From assembly GCF_900187025.1 (NCBI RefSeq), contig NZ_LT906478.1:294001-358000 (forward strand): DNA of 64,000 nucleotides. The letters run 5' to 3'. Of the stretch, positions 9,181 to 18,990 are shown piece by piece. How positions within the stretch are numbered: position 1 is the first letter of the stretch; each line of letters opens with the position of its first letter. The notes below the pieces were generated by a model. That model did not search any database. It saw nothing but the letters and a program-made list of their open reading frames with translations, and was not told the origin of the DNA. The position numbers and the translations under genes were made by a program. Source of the DNA: Listeria ivanovii subsp. ivanovii (GTDB lineage: Bacteria > Bacillota > Bacilli > Lactobacillales > Listeriaceae).

Positions 9181-11013
9181 ATGCATAAAATGAGATTTTT
9201 TCAGTCCGTACAATTTAAGTTAGTTATTATGTATTTGCTTCTGATTATTGTGGCGATGCAAGTAATAGGGGCTTATTTTGTTCGTGAACTGGAAGGACAA
9301 CTGGAGAAGAATTTTCAAGATTCGATTACAAATAGTATCACATTACTCGATTATAACGCTCGAGAAGAAATTCTGAAAAGTAGCGATAATACCGTAAAGT
9401 TACAGAACGACATTCGCGAACTACTCGTTGACTATTCGCGTGCAAGTAGCAATATTATCGAAGTTAGAATAGTAGATGAAAAAGGGAAAATTCTCGGTAC
9501 ATCTAATTTAAATAACCAAGGAATCGTTGGGCAAAAAAGCAATGATCCACTTGTGAAACGTACGCTATCACTTGGCACAAGCTCAGAAGATAAAATCTAT
9601 AAAGACGAGTCTAATAAAAATAATCGTGTCTGGGTGAATGTTTCCTCAATCAAAAACAAAGGCGAAGTGATTGGGGCTATTTATCTTGTCGCGGATATTG
9701 AGAGTGTCTACAAACAAGTAGATGACATTACAAATATCTTTATTACCGGGACACTAATCGCGATGATTATTACAGCTGTTCTAGGCATTTTGCTTTCGCG
9801 AACTATCACAAAACCAATCATTGAAATGAAACGTCAAGCCTATGCAATGGCGCGCGGGAATTATAGTCGCAAAGTAAAAGTGTATGGTGTCGATGAAATA
9901 GGTGAATTGGCTGACTCCTTTAACACCTTAACCAAGCGAGTACAAGAAGTACAAGCAATGACAGAAGGCGAACGGCGCAAATTATCATCTGTGCTAGCTT
10001 ACATGACAGATGGAGTTATCGCTACAGACCGTCGTGGAAAAGTTATTCTAATCAACACGCCTGCGGAAAAAATGCTGCGTGTCAAACATGAAAGCGCGAA
10101 TGGACGCTCAATTATCGATGTTTTAGATATAGGTGATAAATTCCAATTTGAAGATTTAATGGAAGTCGATGGATCGCTCACAATGGACCGAAGCACTGCG
10201 GACAAGCCATACATTCTCCGCGCTAATTTCTCTGTTATCCAGCGCGAAACTGGATTTAATAATGGCGTTATTGCTGTTTTACATGATATTACTGATCAAG
10301 AAAAGGTCGACCAAGAACGCCGTGATTTCGTTTCTAACGTTTCCCATGAACTTAGAACGCCACTTACTAGTATGCACAGTTATTTAGAAGCATTAAGCGA
10401 TGGCGCATGGGAAGATAAAGAAATCGCTCCACGCTTCCTTGAAGTAACGCAAAATGAAACAGAACGAATGATTCGACTAGTAAACGATTTACTGAAACTG
10501 TCAAGAATGGATGGTGGCAGAGAACGTTTAGAGAAAAGTTTCGTGAATTTCACCGATTTCTTCAATCATATTATTGATCGTTTTGAAATGATGAAAAAAG
10601 AAACAATCATGTTCAAACGTCATATTCCAAAAGAGCCAGTTATTATTGAAATCGATGAAGACAAAGTAATGCAAGTGTTAGATAACATCATTTCAAATGC
10701 GAATAAATATTCACCAGACGGCGGTAGAATCTCCTTCTACTTGAAAAAATATGAAAATGAAATCGAAGTTAGTATCGCTGACGAAGGCCTTGGTGTGCCA
10801 GAAGAAGATTTAGCAACGATATTCGATCGCTTTTTCCGTGTAGATAAAGCTCGTTCACGGGAAATGGGAGGAACAGGGTTAGGGCTTGCCATTGCTCGAG
10901 AAGTTATCGAAGCACATGGTGGCCGAATTTGGGCAGAACGCAATAAAACTAAAGGTACCATTATTAAATTTACCCTGCCATACAGTGACTTACCGGAGGA
11001 TGATTGGGAATGA
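9181..11013 (+). CDS. walK: Sensor histidine kinase WalK
   Basis: Membrane kinase that phosphorylates WalR, 610 residues. Transmembrane helices are near residues 14-33 and 186-206 and bound an extracellular Cache-like domain. They are followed by HAMP (207-260), PAS (about 265-370), HisKA with His389 in VSHELRTPL, and an HATPase_c domain with NIISNANKYS and GTGLGL motifs. Domain order and length match WalK of Bacillus and Staphylococcus. It ends in a 4-base ATGA overlap with walH. Confidence 0.97.
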   Translation: MHKMRFFQSVQFKLVIMYLLLIIVAMQVIGAYFVRELEGQLEKNFQDSITNSITLLDYNAREEILKSSDNTVKLQNDIRELLVDYSRASSNIIEVRIVDEKGKILGTSNLNNQGIVGQKSNDPLVKRTLSLGTSSEDKIYKDESNKNNRVWVNVSSIKNKGEVIGAIYLVADIESVYKQVDDITNIFITGTLIAMIITAVLGILLSRTITKPIIEMKRQAYAMARGNYSRKVKVYGVDEIGELADSFNTLTKRVQEVQAMTEGERRKLSSVLAYMTDGVIATDRRGKVILINTPAEKMLRVKHESANGRSIIDVLDIGDKFQFEDLMEVDGSLTMDRSTADKPYILRANFSVIQRETGFNNGVIAVLHDITDQEKVDQERRDFVSNVSHELRTPLTSMHSYLEALSDGAWEDKEIAPRFLEVTQNETERMIRLVNDLLKLSRMDGGRERLEKSFVNFTDFFNHIIDRFEMMKKETIMFKRHIPKEPVIIEIDEDKVMQVLDNIISNANKYSPDGGRISFYLKKYENEIEVSIADEGLGVPEEDLATIFDRFFRVDKARSREMGGTGLGLAIAREVIEAHGGRIWAERNKTKGTIIKFTLPYSDLPEDDWE

Positions 11014-12326
11014 TGAAAAAAACAGGATTTCGTTCATTTGTATTAACCATTTTAGTCATACTCAGCGTAGTCCTAAGTTACTTGATTTGGAAAGGACAAC
11101 CTGATTATGAAGCGATTAATGTTAAAGAAATAGAAAAAACAACGATTGACAAAACCATGACTACTTCACAAGTTTTCCGACCATACAAACTGGCTGTTAA
11201 TGCAAATGGGAAAAATTACCAAAGCTTAAATGCGGATTTGCTTAACGAACTAATCGCACAAGGAAAATCATTTAGTTTCTCGGAAGTAGTACTTGCAAAC
11301 AAAAAGAACAATGAAGAATACGAGAAATTAATTCATAAAAACGGCACCATCGAAATCGTCTATCCAAACAATATTCCGTTTTCTATTTTCGCTCAAATTT
11401 TCCAAGTAGAAGGGGAGGGGTTAGAATCAGCTTTCTTCAATCGGATAATTTTTGATATTAATAATACAGATACAGGTTTACACTCCGTTTATTTTGCAAA
11501 CGACGACCAAGATAACATTTACCAAAGTTCACTTCAAAATAAAGATATTGATAAGATCGAAAAAATTGTCAAAGCGAGTGAAAGTAAACTAACAGAAAAC
11601 GACAAGCTGATTTTAAACAAGCATAATCTATTCCTTAGTTCAGATAAAACCAAGCTGAATCGAAAAAAATATATCATTGATTCACTGGAAATAAATCAGT
11701 TTACAGCAGCACTTTTCCAAGATTCTGGTACGATCAAAAGTGAAGGGAATACTTACACAGATGGATCGAGCGTTATTGAAATGGATACAGAAAATAAAGT
11801 ATTAGAGTATGTTAATCCATCTCAAGAAAGAACGAATCCAGAAGACTTAAGTAGTGTGAAGCGAGCGGGATTAATTCAAGATAGCTTTAATTTTATTAAC
11901 GATCATGCTGGGTGGACTGGCGATGGATCGTATTATTTCACTGGATATACCGGCGAAAGTGGGACGACCAATTTTAGTTTATTTGTAGATAATCTTCAAG
12001 TTTATAATGAAAATGGCATGGCAGATATTTCGGTCACAGAAGGAATTGAAGCAGTGTACAAGTATATGCGACCATTTTTCCGCTTGGATACGGACGTTCC
12101 TGGGGAGAAAAAAGAAGAAACATTACCATCTTCCTATGAAGTTTACGAAGAGCTATCCAATAATCCTAATGTGAGGGCTGAGGATATTCAAGATATCGTC
12201 CCTGGTTACCACATGACGAGAAGCGAATCTTCAGGTATGAATCGTATCGTTACTTTAGAACCGACTTGGTTATATAAATACCATAATAAATGGTTCATCT
12301 TCCAGTCAGACAAGGAGGGTGAATAA
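11010..12326 (+). CDS. walH: WalK regulatory protein WalH (YycH)
   Basis: Accessory membrane protein that modulates WalK. The start is placed at the ATG at 11010 because a GGAGGA lies nine bases upstream; an in-frame TTG six bases earlier is too close to it. One N-terminal transmembrane helix is followed by a large extracytoplasmic region ending in SDKEGE. In Bacillus, YycH with YycI holds WalK in check through transmembrane helix contacts. It is three bases from walI. Confidence 0.92.
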   Translation: MMKKTGFRSFVLTILVILSVVLSYLIWKGQPDYEAINVKEIEKTTIDKTMTTSQVFRPYKLAVNANGKNYQSLNADLLNELIAQGKSFSFSEVVLANKKNNEEYEKLIHKNGTIEIVYPNNIPFSIFAQIFQVEGEGLESAFFNRIIFDINNTDTGLHSVYFANDDQDNIYQSSLQNKDIDKIEKIVKASESKLTENDKLILNKHNLFLSSDKTKLNRKKYIIDSLEINQFTAALFQDSGTIKSEGNTYTDGSSVIEMDTENKVLEYVNPSQERTNPEDLSSVKRAGLIQDSFNFINDHAGWTGDGSYYFTGYTGESGTTNFSLFVDNLQVYNENGMADISVTEGIEAVYKYMRPFFRLDTDVPGEKKEETLPSSYEVYEELSNNPNVRAEDIQDIVPGYHMTRSESSGMNRIVTLEPTWLYKYHNKWFIFQSDKEGE

Positions 12327-12328
12327 TA

Positions 12329-13168
12329 ATGGATTGGCGAAAAACACAACTGATTTTTATTGTTACGCTACTCATTTTAAATGTATTTTTAGCAGTGATT
12401 CTCTTCAATAAACAATTATCAGATGATCCAGACACGCTCGGCAACGAGACGCTAGAAGAACGGTTGAAAGCAGATAATATAACGTATCCTGACCTTTCAA
12501 GCAAACCAACTAGTGGCGCCATTTTTACGACTGAACGCGCTGCATTTACTACGAAAGATGTTAGCGATTTAACCGGGCAAGCTATCACATTAAAAGACAA
12601 CAACAAAGAAATTTATTCGATTTTGCAAACACCAGTAAAAGCTGGGAAAAAAGGGAATAACGCCGAATTGAAAAAATTTATGGAAACAGAAATATATCGA
12701 GGCGAATCGTATAAGTTTTGGAACTACGATAAAAAAGCTAACACGTTAACATTTAATCAATTAATTAACAATAATATGGTGCTTTTTGATGAAGCGGGAC
12801 AAATCACGTTCTATTTAGATAATGATGACCAGGTAGTATCCTATGAACAAACTTGGATGGCTAAACAAGACGATTTAAAAGAAAAAACAAACTTGATGTC
12901 AGCAACAGATGCTTTAGAAGTAATTTATCAACACGGTGAATTAAAGCAAGATAGTGATGTGGTTTCTGCAACATTTGGCTATTACACTACTGTTCAACTA
13001 CCATCAGGCAATGTTTACTTCCCTGTTTGGTGTTTTGAAGTGGTACATGCAGACGCTACTAGTTATGTCTTAGTCAATGCAAAAGACGAGCAAGTAATTA
13101 ATCAATCAGAGAACCAAACCACAACAGCACCAGGAAGTGAATTATCCAGTCGTCAAAAAGTAAAATAA
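12329..13168 (+). CDS. walI: WalK regulatory protein WalI (YycI)
   Basis: Single-pass membrane protein, 279 residues, with a transmembrane helix at about residues 7-24 and an extracytoplasmic domain that shares its fold with the WalH C-terminal region. It forms a ternary complex with WalH and WalK in Bacillus subtilis. GAGG precedes the ATG. A strong terminator follows, which separates the kinase and its modulators from walJ. Confidence 0.92.
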   Translation: MDWRKTQLIFIVTLLILNVFLAVILFNKQLSDDPDTLGNETLEERLKADNITYPDLSSKPTSGAIFTTERAAFTTKDVSDLTGQAITLKDNNKEIYSILQTPVKAGKKGNNAELKKFMETEIYRGESYKFWNYDKKANTLTFNQLINNNMVLFDEAGQITFYLDNDDQVVSYEQTWMAKQDDLKEKTNLMSATDALEVIYQHGELKQDSDVVSATFGYYTTVQLPSGNVYFPVWCFEVVHADATSYVLVNAKDEQVINQSENQTTTAPGSELSSRQKVK

Positions 13169-13174
13169 AATAGT

Positions 13175-13212
13175 AATCAACCTAATCGCGAGTCAGATTA
13201 GGTTGATTTTTT
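13175..13212 (+). terminator. Intrinsic terminator after walI
   Basis: Perfect 13-base arms AATCAACCTAATC / GATTAGGTTGATT with an 8-base loop and six T residues. WalJ therefore probably has read-through or its own promoter. Confidence 0.9.
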
Positions 13213-13286
13213 CAAGTGACAGCACATGCAATTTTGTCGATTTAGCGTTACAATGAAAGGTATATAAGCCTTTAGGGGGATAAAAG

Positions 13287-14117
13287 ATGTTCGCAAATAA
13301 AATTCTAACTGAAAAAGACACGGAACAAATCCGATTTAGCATATTAGCTAGTGGAAGTTCAGGCAATGCTACACTTGTCGAAACAGGCGACCAAAAAATT
13401 CTCGTAGACTGCGGTTTAAGTGGGAAGAAAATGGAAGGATTGTTTGCTCAAGTTGGTAGAGAAATGAGCGACCTTGATGCGATTTTAATAACACATGAGC
13501 ATTCCGACCATATCAAAGGTTTGGGTGTACTTGCTCGTAAATATAAATTACCAATATATGCTAATGCAAAAACATGGAAAGCAATGGACAGTATGATTGG
13601 TGAAGTTTCGTCTGACCAAAAATTCCAATTTGACATGGAAACAGTAAAATCTTTTGGTAGTATGCAAGTAGAATCCTTTGGTGTATCACATGACGCGATT
13701 GAGCCGATGTTTTACATATTTCATAAAGGGAATAAAAAGTTCGTAATGATAACTGACACAGGATATGTAAGTGATCGCATGAAAGGGCATATTGCAGGAG
13801 CTGATGCCTATCTTTTTGAAAGCAATCATGATGTAGAAATGCTCCGAATGGGACGCTATCCTTGGAATGTTAAACGCAGAATTCTTGGAGATGAGGGCCA
13901 TGTGAGTAATGAGGATGCAGCAATCGCAATGAGTGAAGTTATTACTGATCAAACGAAACGAATTTATTTAGGACATCTTAGTAAAGACAACAATATGAAA
14001 GAACTTGCAAGAATGAGCGTAACTCAGACACTGCTGGCAGAAGGAATTGACGTAGGCGGAAAACTGGAGATTTTTGATACTGACCCAGAAACTGCTACTT
14101 CTATCTTCACCATTTAA
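13287..14117 (+). CDS. walJ: Metallo-beta-lactamase-fold exonuclease WalJ (YycJ)
   Basis: MBL-fold protein, 276 residues, with the metal motif THEHSDH near residue 72, SHDA, an Asp in ITDTGY, and the downstream GHLS. YycJ of Bacillus is a 5' exonuclease implicated in mismatch repair, and the family links cell-wall control with replication. A GGGGG-type ribosome binding site precedes the ATG. It is the usual fifth gene of the wal locus. Confidence 0.92.
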   Translation: MFANKILTEKDTEQIRFSILASGSSGNATLVETGDQKILVDCGLSGKKMEGLFAQVGREMSDLDAILITHEHSDHIKGLGVLARKYKLPIYANAKTWKAMDSMIGEVSSDQKFQFDMETVKSFGSMQVESFGVSHDAIEPMFYIFHKGNKKFVMITDTGYVSDRMKGHIAGADAYLFESNHDVEMLRMGRYPWNVKRRILGDEGHVSNEDAAIAMSEVITDQTKRIYLGHLSKDNNMKELARMSVTQTLLAEGIDVGGKLEIFDTDPETATSIFTI

Positions 14118-14118
14118 G

Positions 14119-14157
14119 TTTCACCAATTTGTTAAAGCTTTTTCATCTTTTTTTCAT
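14119..14157 (+). promoter_or_regulatory. Helically phased TTTCA repeats upstream of htrA
   Basis: Three TTTCA(C/T) elements have their C at 14122, 14144 and 14155, that is 22 and 11 bases apart. The last two share TTTTTCAT (14139-14146 and 14150-14157). Tandem sites in phase with the helix suit an OmpR-family regulator. In L. monocytogenes htrA is known to be LisRK-controlled, so LisR is a candidate. A possible -10 TACTAT follows at 14170. Confidence 0.45.
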
Positions 14158-14213
14158 ATTTGTGGGTTACTATGAAGTATATAAATGCGAAATTTGCAGA
14201 GAGGAAGGAAGAC

Positions 14214-15707
14214 ATGGACGAGAAAGAGAAAGATTTAAATGAAAACACAGAAAATGAAAGCACGCCAAAAAAAGAGGTCGAGGATACTTTACATACAGCT
14301 GAGAACCCGCAGCCAGTCCAAGAATCTCCTATCGTGGAAGGCGTGACACCAGAAGGAGAAAAGTTTGCTGGCGCGACAGAAGAAGTCGCTGAAGCAAGCT
14401 CTACGAATGCTTTTTTTGAAGAAGCAAGTAAGGAACCTACCAGACCAGCACCAGGACCAAGACGTGCTGGAAATGCTGGCGGGGGAGTACCGCCTAATCG
14501 TGTAACACCGAGCGGAAGTGGTAACGGGAATGGACAGCCACCTAAACGCGGAAAACATTTTGTAGGATATTTTTTAACAGCGCTTATCGGAGTTATTATT
14601 GGCGGATTAATTATTTTCTTTGTTGGTTGGAACAACGGTGACAACGCAGATACAGCGAATAATACAACCGAAAATAAATCTGGCAAAGTGGAAAAAGTAA
14701 CCGTTAATACGACTTCAGATGTGACCAAAGCAGTAGACAAAGTTCAAGATGCGGTAGTGAGTGTATTAAATTACCAATCATCTTCATCTCTTGATGGAAC
14801 AACTACATCTGAACAAGAAGCTTCATCTGGATCAGGCGTGATTTATAAAAAAGCTAATGGTAAAGCATACATCGTAACAAACAATCACGTAGTAGCTGAT
14901 GCCAATAAATTAGAAGTAACTTTCACAAACGGTAAAAAATCAGAAGCAAAATTACTTGGAACAGACGAATGGAACGATTTAGCTGTTCTTGAAATTGATG
15001 ATAAAAACGTGAGCACAGTTGCAGCATTTGGCGACTCTGATGCATTAAAATTAGGAGAACCAGCAATTGCCATTGGTAGTCCGCTTGGAACAGAATTTTC
15101 TGGTTCTGTAACACAAGGTATCATTTCCGGCTTAAATCGTGCCGTGCCAGTTGATACTAATGGTGATGGAACAGAGGACTGGGAAGCAGACGTTATCCAA
15201 ACAGACGCAGCAATCAACCCAGGTAATAGTGGTGGAGCTTTAATTAATATCGAAGGACAAGTAATTGGGATCAATTCCATGAAAATTTCGATGGAAAACG
15301 TAGAAGGCATCAGCTTTGCGATTCCAAGTAACACAGTAGAACCAATCATCGAACAATTAGAAACAAAAGGTGAAGTAGAACGTCCATCACTTGGCGTTTC
15401 CTTACGTGATGTGGATACTATTCCAGAAACACAACAAAAAAATGTCTTGAAATTACCAGACGGCGTTGATTATGGCGCAATGGTTCAACAAGTCGTATCT
15501 GGCTCTGCAGCAGATAAAGCAGGTCTAAAACAATATGACGTTATCGTGGAATTAAATGGCGAAAAAGTAACAAATTCCATGACATTACGCAAAATCTTAT
15601 ATGGTAATGATGTAAAAATTGGCGATAAAGTCAAAGTGAAATACTACCGTGATGGGAAAGAAAAAACATCAGATATTCAATTAGAAGCAGCAAAAACAAC
15701 GACATGA
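14214..15707 (+). CDS. htrA: Membrane-anchored serine protease HtrA/DegP
   Basis: Surface quality-control protease and chaperone, 497 residues from this start. The ATG at 14214 follows GAGGAAGGA at the right distance; in-frame starts further up lack a ribosome binding site. The order is an acidic, Pro/Gly-rich cytoplasmic segment, a transmembrane helix at about 118-139, a trypsin-like domain with His225 (NNHVV), Asp255 (NDLAVL) and Ser339 (GNSGGAL), then one PDZ domain. It lies next to the wal genes as in Bacillus, where it is yyxA. Confidence 0.97.
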   Translation: MDEKEKDLNENTENESTPKKEVEDTLHTAENPQPVQESPIVEGVTPEGEKFAGATEEVAEASSTNAFFEEASKEPTRPAPGPRRAGNAGGGVPPNRVTPSGSGNGNGQPPKRGKHFVGYFLTALIGVIIGGLIIFFVGWNNGDNADTANNTTENKSGKVEKVTVNTTSDVTKAVDKVQDAVVSVLNYQSSSSLDGTTTSEQEASSGSGVIYKKANGKAYIVTNNHVVADANKLEVTFTNGKKSEAKLLGTDEWNDLAVLEIDDKNVSTVAAFGDSDALKLGEPAIAIGSPLGTEFSGSVTQGIISGLNRAVPVDTNGDGTEDWEADVIQTDAAINPGNSGGALINIEGQVIGINSMKISMENVEGISFAIPSNTVEPIIEQLETKGEVERPSLGVSLRDVDTIPETQQKNVLKLPDGVDYGAMVQQVVSGSAADKAGLKQYDVIVELNGEKVTNSMTLRKILYGNDVKIGDKVKVKYYRDGKEKTSDIQLEAAKTTT

Positions 15708-15713
15708 TGAGTG

Positions 15714-15749
15714 AAAAGCCATTCTCTTGAAAAAGAGGGTGGCTTTTTT
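15714..15749 (+). terminator. Terminator of htrA
   Basis: Arms AAAAGCCATTCTCTT / AAGAGGGTGGCTTTT pair over 15 bases with wobble pairs, followed by TTTTTT. Confidence 0.92.
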
Positions 15750-15835
15750 GGTGTGGAAAAGCTGTGTATAGTGATTTTTTTCGGATATAGATATAGTAGA
15801 GAACGTAAATTCGGCTACTAAATATGGATGTGATT

Positions 15836-16276
15836 TGTGGATATGTGGATAAGTTCTGTGGATAACCTGTGTATAAGCAGTGAATATCTTGTGGAAAAGA
15901 ACAATTTTGATAATTTGATTAATAAATACAGATTTATTTTTGAAAAAAACGTATTTTTTGTGAAAATATGGGACAAAAAAGAAAAATGTGGATAGAAAGC
16001 CATTTATCCACAATCCGTCAAATAATGTGGCGGAAATGTGAAAGCAAAAATAACTTTACTAAAAAAAGAAATACGTGAGAGCTACTGTGGGAGAATTGTT
16101 TAGCACGATTTTCGGGAATAATAATGGGCTAAAATAGTACTAAAATACACTTGTGGATAACCTGTGGATAGTGAAAATAAGTGAGCATATATATTGTATG
16201 GAATATATGTTCGGACACAAAATAGCGAATAGGGCTGTGGATATGTGGATAATATTTGTGTATAACTTGTGTATAA
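15836..16276 (+). other. DnaA-box cluster in a gene-free 860-base region
   Basis: Twelve 9-mers match the DnaA box TTATCCACA or its complement TGTGGATAA with zero or one mismatch. Eleven read as TGTG(G/T)ATA(A/T/G), starting at 15836, 15844, 15857, 15868, 15987, 16152, 16163, 16236, 16244, 16257 and 16268; one is in the opposite orientation at 16004. The groups at 15836 and 16236 have identical internal spacings (8, 13, 11) and lie exactly 400 bases apart. No coding sequence is supported between htrA and bglA. It resembles the DnaA-titrating clusters found away from oriC in Bacillus. Confidence 0.85.
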
Positions 16277-16400
16277 GGGTGGGATAACTTGTGGAGTGGA
16301 AAAACGGAAATACTTCTTTTTTGTTTGGAGTATCGTTTTTCTTGCAGGATAAAAGGACTAATTAAGCGATAAAACAACAAATTTAGCTAGAAAATCAGCG

Positions 16401-16429
16401 TTGACAGAAAGCGTTTTATCTTGTATCAT
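16401..16429 (+). promoter_or_regulatory. SigA promoter with overlapping cre site for the bgl operon
   Basis: TTGACA (16401-16406), a 17-base spacer and TATCAT (16424-16429). The spacer holds GAAAGCGTTTTA, which matches the core of a CcpA cre site (16404-16420). Carbon catabolite repression by CcpA is therefore likely. Confidence 0.8.
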
Positions 16430-16442
16430 GTACTTAATTAAA

Positions 16443-16538
16443 GGAATGTCACTGATTCGATCAGGCATGACCCGGAATAAGACAATTACTTGTTGAGTGA
16501 AATCTTGCAAGCATTTGTCTAACTCCGGGTCATTTTTT
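16443..16538 (+). promoter_or_regulatory. RAT antiterminator and overlapping terminator before bglA
   Basis: A 30-base ribonucleic antiterminator (16443-16472) with the GGAATGTCACTG and GGCATGACC blocks of LicT/BglG targets overlaps the left arm of a terminator (ATGACCCGGA at 16467, TCCGGGTCAT at 16524, then TTTTTT). Binding of the antiterminator protein would prevent the terminator and switch the operon on. Confidence 0.9.
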
Positions 16539-16554
16539 GTATCAAAAAGTATAA

Positions 16555-17991
<1,437 letters not shown>

Positions 17992-18032
17992 TTTAACTTT
18001 CTTAGATGTAAACTATTGAAGAGGAAAAAAAG

Positions 18033-18878
18033 ATGATAATAAAAAAAGTATTTAATAATAATGTTGTTTTAGTCATTGAGAAGCAGGCAGAAGAAAAAAT
18101 CCTCATGGGGAAAGGCATTGGTTATCAAAAATTCCCTGGCGACCCAGTTGACTTAACTAATTTAGAAAAAACATTTGTATTAAATGACGATGCAACAGAA
18201 GGGAAATTGGCTGCTTTTTTTGATGAGGTACCGATAGAGATTATTAATTTAAGTGATTATTTAGTGAAGCAAGGAAAAGAGAAATTAGGCGCACATATTA
18301 CAGACAACTTACTAATCCCGCTAGCTGACCATATTAATTTTGCGATAACTCGTGCAAAAGAAGGCATCCAAATTGACTACCCTTTAAAATGGGAAATTCG
18401 CCATATGTATCCAGAAGAAGTGGCATTTTCTGAAGAAGCTATCAAGTGGATGCTAGAACATGAAGGCATTACATTACCAAGCGAAGAGGTAGTTCCGATT
18501 GCGATGCATTTTGTGAACGCTAGATTTGGTACTGCGGAAATAGAACAAGCATTTGAAATGACTACTTTAGTGGCCAAAATATTAGATATTATTAACTATC
18601 ATTACCTTATTCAAGTAGATGAAAACTCCTTAAATTATGCACGTTTGATTACCCACTTGCGCTACTTTATTTTACGTCAAATGAAAAAAGAATCTGACAT
18701 CGTTGAAGAGGCACTCCTTTATGACGTAGTGAAAAGTAAGTACCCTAAGGCTTTTGAATGTGCTTTGAAAGTGAAAAAATTACTAGAAGAAACGATGAAC
18801 TGGACTGTGAATCACGATGAAGTGCTTTATTTAACGCTCCATATTCATCGTGTAACTACCCGAGAAACAACTAAATAA
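18033..18878 (+). CDS. Transcriptional antiterminator of the BglG/LicT family
   Basis: RNA-binding antiterminator, 281 residues: a co-antiterminator domain at about 1-56 (FNNNVVLV, GKGIGYQK) and two PTS regulation domains. The PRD histidines are visible in LADHINFAI and IRHMYPEE (PRD1) and in AMHFVNARFG and LTLHIHRV (PRD2). Phosphorylation of these by HPr and the EII would set activity according to sugar supply. It lies between bglA and the PTS gene and each flank has a matching RAT site, so it most likely controls its own operon at two points. Confidence 0.94.
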   Translation: MIIKKVFNNNVVLVIEKQAEEKILMGKGIGYQKFPGDPVDLTNLEKTFVLNDDATEGKLAAFFDEVPIEIINLSDYLVKQGKEKLGAHITDNLLIPLADHINFAITRAKEGIQIDYPLKWEIRHMYPEEVAFSEEAIKWMLEHEGITLPSEEVVPIAMHFVNARFGTAEIEQAFEMTTLVAKILDIINYHYLIQVDENSLNYARLITHLRYFILRQMKKESDIVEEALLYDVVKSKYPKAFECALKVKKLLEETMNWTVNHDEVLYLTLHIHRVTTRETTK

Positions 18879-18887
18879 TTTATTACA

Positions 18888-18965
18888 GGATCGTTACTGT
18901 TTGGCAGGCGTGACCTAAATAAAAGCAGGCATTCTTTAGTGTCTATCTTTTGTTTAGGTTTTTTT
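18888..18965 (+). promoter_or_regulatory. Second RAT and terminator between antiterminator and EIIBCA genes
   Basis: RAT with GGATCGTTACTG and GGCAGGCGTGACCT (18888-18917) overlapping a terminator with arms ACCTAAA (18913) and TTTAGGT (18953) and a T tract. It is close to the classical LicT target and should make EIIBCA expression conditional even when upstream genes are transcribed. Confidence 0.9.
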
Positions 18966-18990
18966 ATTACAAAAGAAGTGGAGGAAAACA

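Noticed and set aside
14132-14740. A 202-codon minus-strand frame over the htrA N-terminus
   Set aside because: Low-complexity Pro/Ser/Phe translation of the Glu/Lys/Gly-rich htrA segment; a shadow frame.
15681-16380. Minus-strand frames of 61-110 codons between htrA and bglA
   Set aside because: They translate the DnaA-box repeats into repeated IH/VIH runs (for example HIHKSHPYL), lack ribosome binding sites and overlap the htrA terminator.
15708-16380. DnaA-box region as the chromosomal origin
   Set aside because: dnaA, dnaN, rpmH and gidA are not nearby, and the gene order matches a position well away from oriC in Listeria. Interpreted as an extra cluster instead.
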